Shown here: positions 56,241 to 64,000 of the stretch, one piece after another
How the letters are laid out: the number at the start of each line of letters is the position of its first letter
Position numbering within the stretch: position 1 is the stretch's first letter
Position numbers and translations under genes: made by a program
The notes under the pieces: generated by a model
The model's input: only the letters and a program-made list of their open reading frames with translations
Told to the model about the DNA's origin: nothing
Database searches by the model: none
Source of the DNA: an uncultured Saprospiraceae bacterium
GTDB taxonomy: Bacteria > Bacteroidota > Bacteroidia > Chitinophagales > Saprospiraceae
DNA: 64,000 nucleotides
Reading direction: 5' to 3'
NCBI GenBank assembly: GCA_937928045.1
Contig: CALFWO010000013.1
Location: 1-64,000, forward strand

Positions 56241-57161
56241 TTAAGTGTTCGGTGTTCTATCTTTTGTCCGCTCAGCAATGCGCATTTTTGCAGACCTAGC
56301 TCTAGAATTGTGTTCTATTTCTGTTTGGCTTGGAACAATCGCCTTTTTGCTAATCAGCTTAAATGGGCGATATATATTTCCATAAAAATCTGTATCATGC
56401 TTTCCTTCAGCATTTCCAGATTTCATAAAATTCTTAACCAGTCTGTCTTCCAAGGAGTGATACGAAATCACCACTAATGTTCCTCCTGGTTTTATGACTT
56501 GAGTCGCTTGATTTAATAAATCTATTAGCGCGCCCATTTCATCGTTAATTTCTATTCGGATTGCTTGAAATACTTGAGCCAGATACCTTGGTCGATTGCC
56601 TCGAACCATTGGTCCCAAAACCGTTAAAAAATCATTAATCGTTTTGATTGTTTTCAACTTTCGTTTTTGAACAATCTCTTCTGCTAAAGATTTTGAATTT
56701 CGAACTTCACCGTACCTACTAAATACTGATTGAAGCTCTTCGGCTGTAGACTTATTAACGAAATCCGCAGCGGTCATCCCATTGTTTTGATTCATCCTCA
56801 TATCGAGCTCAGCATCAAACCGAAAAGAAAAACCTCTTGATGCTTCATTAAACTGATGTGAAGAAACTCCAAGATCTGCGAGCACGCCGTCTACTTGCTC
56901 TATTCCATAAATTTTCAAATACCGCTTCAGATGGCGGAAATTTTGCGGGACAAAATTGAATTGCTCATTCTCAGAAATCAAATTCGGCAAAACGTCTATG
57001 TCCTGGTCAAAAGCGATCAACTTCCCTTTGGAAGACAATCTATTAAGAATCTCTTTACTATGGCCTCCTCCACCAAACGTACAATCGATGTAAGTTCCAG
57101 ATGAATTCAACACTAATGCGTCGATACTTTCTTGTAATAAAACTGGATTATGATATTCCAC
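56241..57161 (-). CDS. rsmH: 16S rRNA (cytosine1402-N4)-methyltransferase RsmH
   Basis: A 306-residue methyltransferase. Seen: YHNPVLLQESIDAL at the start, the SAM-binding YIDCTFGGGGHSKEIL (about residues 24-39), DGVLADLGVSSHQFNEASRGFSF and VVISYHSLEDRLVKNFMK near the end, all family hallmarks. It modifies the ribosomal P site. Formerly called MraW. It is placed between mraZ and ftsL, as in most bacteria. Confidence 0.97.
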   Translation of the reverse strand: MEYHNPVLLQESIDALVLNSSGTYIDCTFGGGGHSKEILNRLSSKGKLIAFDQDIDVLPNLISENEQFNFVPQNFRHLKRYLKIYGIEQVDGVLADLGVSSHQFNEASRGFSFRFDAELDMRMNQNNGMTAADFVNKSTAEELQSVFSRYGEVRNSKSLAEEIVQKRKLKTIKTINDFLTVLGPMVRGNRPRYLAQVFQAIRIEINDEMGALIDLLNQATQVIKPGGTLVVISYHSLEDRLVKNFMKSGNAEGKHDTDFYGNIYRPFKLISKKAIVPSQTEIEHNSRARSAKMRIAERTKDRTPNT

Positions 57162-57167
57162 AACAAA

Positions 57168-57656
57168 TTATTGTGGCCCTCCTGAGTCCGAAGTCGATGT
57201 ACCACCAAAGTGAACATCTCCCATAACCTCCTCTCCTATTGCAGAGAAATCTTCAGGTGCATTTTCCAACATTTCATTATAAGCCTCTTCTGACCATATC
57301 TCAATTCTATTTCCTTGTCCTGCAAGAATTACATTCTTTGTAATGCCTGCATACTCTAAAAGCCGCTTTTGTAATAGAATTCTATCATTCCCTAACAGAT
57401 CTATTTCAGTGGCTCCTCGAAGGAAATATCTTTTGAAGTCACGATTTTTCTTAACGAAGTCATTCAACCCATTAATTCTTGTCGCTACTTCATCCCAAGC
57501 TTTCTTGGGATACAGATTCAAGCACTTTTCAAATCCACGATTCATCATTATTCTAGAAGCTCCCATGCTGGACAACATGCTTAAGAGCCCAATAGGTAAC
57601 CGAAGTCTTCCCTTGGAGTCTATCTTGCATTCAAATTCTCCAAGAAGCTGACTCAT
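57168..57656 (-). CDS. mraZ: Transcriptional regulator MraZ
   Basis: A 162-residue protein with two SpoVT/AbrB-like swapped-hairpin domains: LLGEFECKIDSKGRLRLPI at the start, the second at NDRILLQKRLLEYAGITKNVILAG. DNA-binding segments FLRGATEID fit the family. MraZ forms a ring that binds direct repeats upstream of its own gene and represses the dcw cluster. It is the first gene of the cluster; matching repeats lie upstream at 57731-57770. Confidence 0.95.
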   Translation of the reverse strand: MSQLLGEFECKIDSKGRLRLPIGLLSMLSSMGASRIMMNRGFEKCLNLYPKKAWDEVATRINGLNDFVKKNRDFKRYFLRGATEIDLLGNDRILLQKRLLEYAGITKNVILAGQGNRIEIWSEEAYNEMLENAPEDFSAIGEEVMGDVHFGGTSTSDSGGPQ

Positions 57657-57691
57657 TCTGCGCTATTAATCGTTTGATTGTATGTGCACGA

Positions 57692-57726
57692 CAAATGTAA
57701 TCCTGTTTTGGCAATAAAACGCCAAA
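57692..57726 (-). promoter_or_regulatory. Predicted dcw promoter upstream of mraZ
   Basis: On the minus strand an exact -10 box TACATTTG (57699-57692) lies 35 bases before the mraZ ATG, and a TTTG -33 element lies at 57726-57723, 23 bases further upstream. The spacing is at the long end for the phylum. Confidence 0.55.
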
Positions 57727-57730
57727 ATCG

Positions 57731-57770
57731 TCCACTTTTTTTCACAAAGTTCCACTTTATTCCACTGGTG
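57731..57770. promoter_or_regulatory. Four 10-bp MraZ boxes (TCCAC direct repeats)
   Basis: TCCAC, TTCAC, TCCAC and TCCAC start at 57731, 57741, 57751 and 57761, exactly 10 bases apart. On the mraZ strand this reads AAAGTGGA repeats. MraZ of other bacteria binds 10-bp spaced TGGGA or AAAGTGG repeats. The array lies directly upstream of the predicted -33 element. Confidence 0.78.
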
Positions 57771-57897
57771 CGGAAAGACAGAAGTGAATTGCAATTATTT
57801 GATTATGACTCTTTCCATAATATGGTGATAAAAGTCATTTTTTGAATAAAATATAATTTTGATCACGGCTTGATTGAATGAAAAACGGTTTAGAATT

Positions 57898-57917
57898 TCC
57901 ACTTTGCTCCACAAGCC
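57898..57917. promoter_or_regulatory. Distal pair of MraZ-like boxes
   Basis: TCCACTTTGC and TCCACAAGCC are two more TCCAC repeats at 10-bp spacing, about 130 bases upstream of the main array. They may mark a second promoter or a looping site. The rest of the 57657-58060 gap shows no gene. Confidence 0.5.
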
Positions 57918-58060
57918 CTAATTTTTGAGTTAAAATGTGTAATATTATTACACCTGCCCACAATCGCATCAATAAACAACTGATAAACAATCTCCTAAAA
58001 ATTAGTGTAAAGCGCAATAAGTGAAAACGAGTATTTCAAAATGCAGGTGTAGAACCAGTA

Positions 58061-58840
58061 TTAATTTCTGGTTTCCAACTTTTGTTTACTGGCATTGTTG
58101 GTATTTGGAATAGCTGCAGCATAGGAATTTGTGAAGCTCTTTATTTTCATTTGCAATACCCCTAGAACTGCTTCTGAAATAATACTTGAATTCATTTTCG
58201 ATGTGCCTAATTCTCTATCAATAAAAGTAATGGGAACTTCTTTGATTTTCCAGCCCAAACTCCGAGAAGCAAATTTCATTTCTATTTGAAAAGCATATCC
58301 TACGAACCTAATTTTCTTAAGATCAATAGATTTTAGAACTTTAGCTGAGTATCCAACGAATCCGGCAGTGGGATCTTTCACCGGCATCCAAGTAATGATA
58401 CGAACATACAGCGATGCACCATAAGACAATGCTAATCTATCGAGCGGCCAATTCTTAACGGCACCGCCCTTTACATACCTTGACCCCACAGCCACTTCTC
58501 CTCTACCCGAATGAAGTTCATCAGCAAGCCTAATCAAATCTTTTGGATTGTGAGAAAAGTCAGCATCCATCTCAAAAATAAATTCGTAGAAATTTTGGAT
58601 ACCCCATTCAAAGCCAGCAATATATGCTGTTCCCAGTCCTAACTTTCCTTTTCTTTCGAGAATGTGAACACGGCCTTTGTTTTCAGCCATCACTCCTTTA
58701 ACAAGATCTGCTGTTCCATCTGGCGAACCATCATCGACAACGAGAATATCAAAAACCATATCCAACTGTAAAACAGCTGCAAGTATCTTCAGGATATTTT
58801 CCTTTTCATTATAAGTAGGGATAATGACAAGGTTCTTCAA
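58061..58840 (-). CDS. Polyprenol monophosphomannose synthase-like glycosyltransferase (GT2)
   Basis: A 259-residue GT2 enzyme: KNLVIIPTYNEKENILKIL, ILVVDDGSPDGTADLV, RKGKLGLGTAYIAGFEWGI and FEMDADFSHNPKDLIRL, where the DAD binds metal and GDP-mannose. GSRYVKGGAVKNWPLDRLALS and KDPTAGFVGYSAKVLKSI are typical of dolichol/polyprenol-phosphate mannose synthases. No C-terminal membrane domain is present, so it is the short soluble form. It would charge a lipid carrier for envelope glycosylation. A copy of the short 3'-flank repeat lies about 107 bases upstream of its start. Confidence 0.9.
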   Translation of the reverse strand: MKNLVIIPTYNEKENILKILAAVLQLDMVFDILVVDDGSPDGTADLVKGVMAENKGRVHILERKGKLGLGTAYIAGFEWGIQNFYEFIFEMDADFSHNPKDLIRLADELHSGRGEVAVGSRYVKGGAVKNWPLDRLALSYGASLYVRIITWMPVKDPTAGFVGYSAKVLKSIDLKKIRFVGYAFQIEMKFASRSLGWKIKEVPITFIDRELGTSKMNSSIISEAVLGVLQMKIKSFTNSYAAAIPNTNNASKQKLETRN

Positions 58841-58947
58841 TTAGGAAAAGTTAAAGTATGATATAATGGTTCAAATATATGGCTTACATATAATATGTAT
58901 TCCATGTTTGGAAGAAACTTTGACGGCAAAAAACCAAACAGGTTTGA

Positions 58948-58963
58948 TCACCTTCAATGTTTT
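58948..58963 (-). repeat. Short 3'-flank repeat, copy 3 (AAAACATTGAAGGTGA)
   Basis: It lies on the minus strand 56 bases after the stop of the E1 gene and is identical over 16 bases to the copy at 8429. It is followed by CAAACCTGTTTGG and a T-run that may terminate the E1 transcript. Confidence 0.7.
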
Positions 58964-59019
58964 ACCCAAATCATTGACCATCTAAACGCCAAAAGTTGCA
59001 AAAAAGATACTGAATTGGT

Positions 59020-61431
59020 CTAGAATAGTTTTGGAAATCTATTCGGTTCCGCATTGTGCATTATCGAATAAATAGATTCTGAGATGTCTTCAAAATTGGG
59101 TTTAGAGAAATAATCTCCCGCCGACCCATACGCTGGACGGTGTGATTTTCCTGTCAATGTTACTGGCTTGGCGTCCAAATATTCATATCCGCCTTGAACT
59201 TCAAGGACTTGTTGCATCATAAATGCGGTAGCACCTCCTGGAACATCCTCATCAACAAAAATGATTTTGTTGGTCTTTTTCAGACTCTGAACAATCCGAC
59301 TTTCTAAATCAAATGGCAACAAAGTTTGAACATCAATCAATTCAACTGAAATACCTTTCGTTTCCACCAATTTAATTGCTTCTTGAGCAATTCTCAAAGT
59401 CGATCCGTAAGTCACTAAAGTAATGTCCGAGCCTTCATGCAAAATTTCAGGAACTCCAAATGGAACTTGCATTTCGGCTAAGTTCTCTGGCAATTGTTCT
59501 TTTAATCTATAACCATTTAGGCATTCAATTACCAGCACTGGATCTTTGGATTTCATTGCTGTATTGTACATGCCTGCTGCTTGAACCATATTTCTGGGAA
59601 CACAAATATGCATTCCTTTCAAGGCACTCAACAATAAGGCCATCGGAGAACCGGCATGCCAGATACCCTCTAGACGATGCCCTCTAGTTCTTATTATGGC
59701 AGGGGCACATTGCATGCCATTGGTTCTATATCTCAACGTCGCTAGATCATCAGTAAGCGGCTCTAAACCATACACTAGATAATCTAAGTATTGAATTTCT
59801 GCTATTGGTCGAAGTCCTCTCATTGCCATTCCTATGGCTTGTCCCATAATGGTCCACTCTCGGATACCGGTATCAAAAACCCGATCATCGCCATACTTTT
59901 TTTGTAACCCAGCAAATCCTTGATTCACATCTCCAATGTTTCCAACATCTTCCCCAAAGGCATAGACCTCTGGGTGATTGGCTAGAAGCTGATCGAAGTA
60001 CTTGTTTAATATTTGATAACCATTTACATAAGGAGAGGATTCTAAATAATTTGCAGGAACTACATCCTGTTGAATAGCCGCAAATGCTCCTTCAGCATAT
60101 AAATGAGTATTGTACTCTTTCTTTCCCCTGTCGAGCAACTGATCTTTAATTTCAATTAACTTTTCGGGAGTATTAGCTCCTAAGCTAAAATTGATCTGTC
60201 TGATTAAACCTAACAATTCGCTATAGGTAGGATTCAGCAAGGTTCCTAACTCGGATTTAATTCTTGCAACTATTGGATTTTCGTCCGAAATGTTAGCTAA
60301 GGTTTCAACCAAAGTCGCTTTTAATTCATTATTTGCGGACTGAAAATTTTTCCAAGCTCTATCTCTAGCTTCTCTAACAAAGACTTTGGCTTCTTCTTCC
60401 AACTTGGTAAGTTGTTCTTTACTTGCTAACTCTTTAACCAAGATCCATTGTTTCATCTTCGTCAGGCAGTCAAATTCAACTTCCCACGCCAATCGTTCTT
60501 TTGTCTTGTATCTTTCATGAGATCCGGATGTTGAGTGTCCTTGAGGCTGAGTCAATTGCTCTACATGAACCAAGACTGGTACATGTTCTTTTCTAGCAAT
60601 AGCCTCTGCCTTTTCATAAGCTGCAACTAATCTAGGATAATCCCAACCCTTTACAGTGATAATTTCAAGACCATTTTCGTGATCATTTCGTTGAAATCCT
60701 TTGAGAACTTCTGAGATACTTGCTTTTGTGGTCTGAAATTCTTTGGGTACTGATATTCCATAGCCATCATCCCAAACAGAAATGACCATTGGAACTTGCG
60801 TAACACCAGCAGCATTTATGGTTTCCCAAAAAACGCCCTCAGAGGTACTGGCATCTCCGATGGTCACAAAACAAACTTCATTACCATTAATGGAAAAATT
60901 TGTACCCTTGCTTAATTCGAGGTTTTCTTTGTATTTCTTAGAGGCAAAGGCTAAACCAAGTCCTCTTGCCATTTGACCGCCTGTACAAGAAATATCTGCA
61001 GATACGTTGTAAGTTTTTCTGGCATCCAACCATTCTCCATCTTTCCCAATAAGAGGAGTGGCAAAATGAGAATTCATTTGTCGGCCACCTGAGAATGGGT
61101 CGTTTTCACTATCGGCGTACAATTGAGCAAAAAACTGCTCTAAAGTACTGACGCCGAGGGCGAACATCAAGGTCTGATCTCTATAATAGCCTGATCGCCA
61201 ATCTCCTTTTTTAAAAAACTTGGAAAGTACAACTTGTGGGACTTCTTTTCCATCACCAATAATTCCGAACTTCGCCTTTCCAGTCAACACTTCCCTTCTC
61301 CCAAGAATACTTGCTTCTCTTGAAATACAGCATAACCAATAATCTTGAATTACTTCTTTGCTTAATTCTGCATTCTTTTTCTTTGCGGTATTGGTCAGCT
61401 TGGTCAATAAGGGATGATCTAACATAGGCAC
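59020..61431 (-). CDS. 2-oxoacid dehydrogenase E1, fused alpha and beta subunits
   Basis: An 803-residue fusion. The alpha part (~1-430) has the thiamine diphosphate site FVTIGDASTSEGVFWETINAAG ... VWDDGYGISVP, SGYYRDQTLMFALG and PQGHSTSGSHERY. The beta part (~455-803) has VYAFGEDVGNIGDVNQGF, GLRPIAEIQYLDYL and ITLVTYGSTLRIAQEAIKLV. Such fused E1 proteins are common in Bacteroidota and decarboxylate pyruvate or branched-chain 2-oxoacids for E2. No E2 or E3 gene lies next to it, so the substrate is uncertain; the composition leans to the branched-chain type. A TACCTTTG -10 box lies about 30 bases upstream. Confidence 0.93.
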   Translation of the reverse strand: MPMLDHPLLTKLTNTAKKKNAELSKEVIQDYWLCCISREASILGRREVLTGKAKFGIIGDGKEVPQVVLSKFFKKGDWRSGYYRDQTLMFALGVSTLEQFFAQLYADSENDPFSGGRQMNSHFATPLIGKDGEWLDARKTYNVSADISCTGGQMARGLGLAFASKKYKENLELSKGTNFSINGNEVCFVTIGDASTSEGVFWETINAAGVTQVPMVISVWDDGYGISVPKEFQTTKASISEVLKGFQRNDHENGLEIITVKGWDYPRLVAAYEKAEAIARKEHVPVLVHVEQLTQPQGHSTSGSHERYKTKERLAWEVEFDCLTKMKQWILVKELASKEQLTKLEEEAKVFVREARDRAWKNFQSANNELKATLVETLANISDENPIVARIKSELGTLLNPTYSELLGLIRQINFSLGANTPEKLIEIKDQLLDRGKKEYNTHLYAEGAFAAIQQDVVPANYLESSPYVNGYQILNKYFDQLLANHPEVYAFGEDVGNIGDVNQGFAGLQKKYGDDRVFDTGIREWTIMGQAIGMAMRGLRPIAEIQYLDYLVYGLEPLTDDLATLRYRTNGMQCAPAIIRTRGHRLEGIWHAGSPMALLLSALKGMHICVPRNMVQAAGMYNTAMKSKDPVLVIECLNGYRLKEQLPENLAEMQVPFGVPEILHEGSDITLVTYGSTLRIAQEAIKLVETKGISVELIDVQTLLPFDLESRIVQSLKKTNKIIFVDEDVPGGATAFMMQQVLEVQGGYEYLDAKPVTLTGKSHRPAYGSAGDYFSKPNFEDISESIYSIMHNAEPNRFPKLF

Positions 61432-61460
61432 TGTAATATATTTGGTGAATTTTGGTTGTA

Positions 61461-61468
61461 CAAAGGTA
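61461..61468 (-). promoter_or_regulatory. -10 box TACCTTTG of the E1 gene
   Basis: An exact TAnnTTTG match on the minus strand, 29 bases before the E1 start. Confidence 0.5.
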
Positions 61469-61601
61469 CAATATTATGAGGGTTTTTAAAAGTGATTTGC
61501 AATATTTTTTACCCGTAAGTAACTCATTATCAGTCAATAAAGATTTCCGCAGGAGCAAAAAAACCGAAAATTATACTGCATTTTCAAAGTGAAACAGAAA
61601 T

Positions 61602-61658
61602 AAAAGGTGCCAGCTAAGTGTTGCACAATATTAAATGAATGCAACAGGTGTACCTTTT
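61602..61658. repeat. Nested inverted repeat between the E1 and DUF1573 genes
   Basis: AAAAGGT (61602-61608) pairs with ACCTTTT (61652-61658), and inside it GTTGCA (61620-61625) with TGCAAC (61640-61645). It lies in a gap between divergent genes, outside both predicted promoters. No function is recognised. Confidence 0.4.
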
Positions 61659-61749
61659 GAAGATTTCTCTCGTCTAAATAAACGTATGGATTAACTAATT
61701 GTTAACTACAATAAAGCACGCAGGACTTTCAATTTGGAACGATAAGTGT

Positions 61750-61757
61750 TAAATTTG
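61750..61757 (+). promoter_or_regulatory. -10 box TAAATTTG of the DUF1573 gene
   Basis: An exact TAnnTTTG match with a TTTG element at 61733-61736; it lies 26 bases before the ATG at 61784. Confidence 0.5.
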
Positions 61758-61783
61758 TAGTAGAATAAACTAAAATCGTAAAA

Positions 61784-62245
61784 ATGAAAAAGATATTATC
61801 AGCCTTTGCCCTTATGTTTTGCTTTGCATTCGCAAGTATCGCTCAATCTGAAGCACCAGCATCTGCCACCGACGCCGGTCCAAACATGAATTTGGAGACA
61901 ATTGAAGTCGATTATGGAGTTATAGAGCAAAACTCGGAGCCATATAGAACTTTTAAGTTTACTAACGATGGTGATGAGCCATTACAAATTACGAATGCAA
62001 AAGGAAGTTGCGGATGTACCGTACCTGAATATCCGAAAGAGCCAATTTTTCCTGGTGAAACTTCAGAAATCAAGGTTAGATACGATACTAAGCGAATTGG
62101 AAAATTCGTGAAGCGAGTAACATTGACAACTAATGAATCTGTTGCTACTCGTGTTTTGACTATTAAAGGAGAGGTATTGAAGCCAGCTGCTGAGCCTGCA
62201 GGACTTCCTGAAGAAAAGCCAAGTATTTTGGGAGGACAGCGATAA
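61784..62245 (+). CDS. Secreted DUF1573 domain protein
   Basis: A 153-residue protein with a signal peptide (KKILSAFALMFCFAFASIAQ). The single DUF1573 domain (~40-130) has VDYGVIEQNSEPYRTFKFTN, the conserved GSCGCTVPEYP pair of cysteines and KVRYDTKRIGKF. These Ig-like (ASPM/SPD-2/Hydin-related) domains are abundant in Bacteroidota envelopes; the function is unknown. A Pro/Glu-rich tail follows. It is a single-gene transcript, with its own promoter and terminator. Confidence 0.9.
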   Translation: MKKILSAFALMFCFAFASIAQSEAPASATDAGPNMNLETIEVDYGVIEQNSEPYRTFKFTNDGDEPLQITNAKGSCGCTVPEYPKEPIFPGETSEIKVRYDTKRIGKFVKRVTLTTNESVATRVLTIKGEVLKPAAEPAGLPEEKPSILGGQR

Positions 62246-62263
62246 GCTAGAATTCCATTCAAT

Positions 62264-62303
62264 AAAAAGCGGTGATATCTGAAATAGGTATCACCGCTTT
62301 TTT
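62264..62303 (+). terminator. Intrinsic terminator after the DUF1573 gene
   Basis: AAAAAGCGGTGATA (62264-62277) and TATCACCGCTTTTT (62289-62302) form a 14-bp stem followed by a T-run. Confidence 0.9.
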
Positions 62304-62353
62304 GTTTAACCGCTTTTATCGGCTTTTTGCTATTTTCTATAGAGCAAAAGAAA

Positions 62354-62375
62354 ACCCTTGCTTTGTAGCAAGGGT
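62354..62375 (-). terminator. Probable terminator for the leftward lipoprotein gene
   Basis: ACCCTTGC and GCAAGGGT form an 8-bp stem with a 6-base loop. On the minus strand it is followed by TTTCTTTT. It lies about 270 bases after the lipoprotein stop; nothing else was recognised in that stretch. Confidence 0.6.
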
Positions 62376-62645
62376 CTCTAACCCAAACAAATAAACACAA
62401 AAACTACTTTTACAAGTTTCTTTTTGTCAAAATTAGGTTCTTTCATCTTGCAGGACAATAGAAACACGAAATAATTGTGACATACATTTTTCAATATTTA
62501 CTTCCTGCACCCCGATAAAAACCGAATAATTTATAAAAATCGTGACGTCATTTTTTAGCATTTTCCTTAGAAAACATACTGTTTGAAATGAAATAAAACT
62601 TTAAACTTAGTTGGAACGACAAGATTCTTTTCAATTTGGTTTAAA

Positions 62646-63170
62646 TCAATCTTTTGCTGACTTAGTAAGTAAATCAAAATCTCTTAAACACGTCGCTAAA
62701 TTTCTTTTGTATGCTGAGTTAGAAATCGTTTCAATAGATCCATTGGTGTTGGGCTCCAAGAATTGTAAAGCATAGTTAAATTCATTCGATCCTGATATCC
62801 TTCTCAGTAAGTCAGTTTGTTGATCCATATTCAATTGATCGATTTGAATAAGTTTTGAATCAATATCGGTGTTGCTTTCCCATAATGCATATTTTTCATC
62901 TAGTCTAATTTTGATTTCAGCCTTGTCTCTTAATTTGTTCATCAAAATTTCAACCGTTAATGGTTTGCCCTTCAACTGCTTTAATTCATAGCTTAATATA
63001 TTTCCTCCTCGATCAGTTTGGAGATAAGCAGAAGATCGAATGTTATTGAAATACAATAAATCTGGGGTCGTGAAATTTCTACCCTCTTTTAGATCTTTGC
63101 TAGAATATTCACTAGAACAAGCTCCTAGAAATAAGAGGATAAGACTTAGGATAAAGACTTTATATTTCAT
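62646..63170 (-). CDS. Lipoprotein of unknown function
   Basis: The product has 174 residues with a lipoprotein signal (KYKVFILSLILLFLGACSS, lipobox LGAC). The mature part is mixed helix and strand with no recognised family; LLYFNNIRSSAYLQTDRGGNIL and CLRDFDLLTKSAKD are the most distinctive segments. It is divergent from the penicillin acylase gene with only 31 bases between the two starts, so the promoters must overlap or share elements. Confidence 0.8.
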   Translation of the reverse strand: MKYKVFILSLILLFLGACSSEYSSKDLKEGRNFTTPDLLYFNNIRSSAYLQTDRGGNILSYELKQLKGKPLTVEILMNKLRDKAEIKIRLDEKYALWESNTDIDSKLIQIDQLNMDQQTDLLRRISGSNEFNYALQFLEPNTNGSIETISNSAYKRNLATCLRDFDLLTKSAKD

Positions 63171-63201
63171 AAGTTTGAAGAAATAGTTACAAGTTTTAAA
63201 T

Positions 63202-64000
63202 ATGAAATCAAAGTATAAAATTGGGTTTATAATTTCTGCTTTGAGCGCAATAATTCTTTTCTATTTTTTGAATAGTGCTATAGCGACAAAAACAAGTGAC
63301 CTACCTCCCATTGGTTCATTCTTTTCACCAATGCATGGCTTTTGGTCAAATGCTCATGACATTGATGAGTTCAGTACATTTTCACCAGAAATTCCTGGTG
63401 TCTCAAAAAAAATTAGAGTCTCATTTGACGAAAGATTGGTTCCTCATATTTTTGCAGACAATATTACCGATGCTTACAGAGCCATGGGATATGTCCATGC
63501 TCAATTTCGTTTGTTTCAAATGGATCTAATATCTAGGTCGGCTTCAGGACGCTTAGCCGAAGTACTTGGAAAACGGTTGGTCAATAGGGACCAGGAACAA
63601 AGGAGAAAAGGATTGGCTTGGGCCGCTGAGCAATCGATTGAATCTTGGAAACGTTCACCAGAATTTTCTTTGATTGAAGCATATGGCGATGGTTATAATG
63701 CTTTCTTAAAAAATCTCAATCCCAGAGACTATCCAATTGAATTTAAACTTTTGAATTACAAACCCGAGCCATGGACGCCTTACAGAACTGCCCTACTTTT
63801 AAAAAACATGGCGCAAACTCTTTGCGGTAGAAATGATGATATTAAAGCTTCAAATACCTATAGCTGGTTAGGCAAAGAACAGTTTAATGAATTGTTTCCG
63901 GAGGAAATGATAAATGAAGATCCAGTAATCCCGAGCTCGGTGCAGTATCCATTTAATGCACTTCTACCTGAACCGACTGATCCTGAATTAATTGATGAAC
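63202..64000 (+). CDS. Penicillin acylase family protein (S45), 5' part
   Basis: The frame is open from ATG 63202 to the window end (266 residues seen). An N-terminal membrane anchor or signal (IGFIISALSAIILFYFL) precedes the alpha-chain motifs of the Ntn-hydrolase family: VSFDERLVPHIFADNITDAY, AMGYVHAQFRLFQMDLISR and SASGRLAEVLGKRL. Family members cut themselves into two chains and hydrolyse amides such as acyl-homoserine lactones or penicillins. The catalytic Ser of the beta chain lies beyond the window, so activity cannot be judged. It is divergent from the lipoprotein gene. Confidence 0.9.
   Translation, partial: MKSKYKIGFIISALSAIILFYFLNSAIATKTSDLPPIGSFFSPMHGFWSNAHDIDEFSTFSPEIPGVSKKIRVSFDERLVPHIFADNITDAYRAMGYVHAQFRLFQMDLISRSASGRLAEVLGKRLVNRDQEQRRKGLAWAAEQSIESWKRSPEFSLIEAYGDGYNAFLKNLNPRDYPIEFKLLNYKPEPWTPYRTALLLKNMAQTLCGRNDDIKASNTYSWLGKEQFNELFPEEMINEDPVIPSSVQYPFNALLPEPTDPELIDE

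Noticed and set aside
42100-57656. Loss of murF from the dcw cluster
   Set aside because: Bacteroidota dcw clusters commonly lack murF between murE and mraY, so this is not a deletion in this genome.
57835-58017. Small leftward gene upstream of mraZ
   Set aside because: It overlaps the distal MraZ-like boxes, lacks coding character, and the region is best explained as regulatory.
61912-62400. Leftward gene opposite the DUF1573 protein
   Set aside because: It covers the DUF1573 gene and its terminator; the sense protein has a clear signal peptide and domain.

Overview
The window is almost entirely Bacteroidota DNA, most likely from a marine Saprospiria-like lineage. The evidence is several type IX secretion system (T9SS) sorting domains, giant HYR-repeat surface proteins, promoters with the TAnnTTTG -10 box that is typical of the phylum, low GC, and the Bacteroidota order of the division and cell wall (dcw) genes. 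The first ~950 bases differ. They carry two overlapping DppB/DppC-type permease genes of higher GC and proteobacterial style, and the second gene breaks off in mid-domain. This end looks like an assembly chimera or a recent junction with foreign DNA.

Layout. 1-955: foreign permease fragments. 1.1-5 kb: secreted EEP-fold nuclease/phosphatase, PIF1-like helicase, multi-pass membrane protein. 5-8.4 kb: a secreted lysyl oxidase with dockerin-like and T9SS domains, then MiaE. 8.5-23 kb: ordinary chromosomal genes (secreted proteins, glycosyltransferase, WbqC-like, dynamin-like GTPase, aldo/keto reductase, RarA, M20 peptidase, FKBP isomerase, TrmD, a LVIVD-repeat surface protein) and a candidate small RNA near 17.2 kb. 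23.8-25.07 kb: a decayed HYR-repeat gene and a decayed PorP/SprF gene. 25.5-41.8 kb: two giant cohesin/HYR surface proteins, an intact PorP/SprF, an OmpA-SPOR protein and, facing them, an orphan GldM/PorM homologue. 42.1-57.7 kb: a leftward dcw cluster in the order mraZ-rsmH-ftsL-ftsI-murE-mraY-murD-ftsW-murG-murC-ftsQ-ftsA-ftsZ. 58-64 kb: polyprenol-phosphate mannosyltransferase-like enzyme, fused 2-oxoacid dehydrogenase E1, DUF1573 protein, lipoprotein, and the start of a penicillin acylase family gene.

How the parts work together. The 25.5-41.8 kb block reads as a surface-adhesin export module. It has a T9SS substrate with a type B (CHU_C) C-terminal domain, its PorP/SprF partner just downstream, an envelope-anchoring OmpA/SPOR protein, and an extra copy of the T9SS motor subunit GldM. 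A degraded relative of the substrate-plus-PorP pair lies just upstream, which suggests duplication and loss. The dcw cluster is preceded by regularly spaced 10-bp TCCAC repeats that fit MraZ boxes. Two gaps of this otherwise tightly packed operon hold unexpected DNA: a five-unit array of variable hairpins between ftsI and murE, and a nested, MITE-like inverted repeat between murE and mraY.

No rRNA, tRNA, CRISPR array or intact insertion sequence was recognised.
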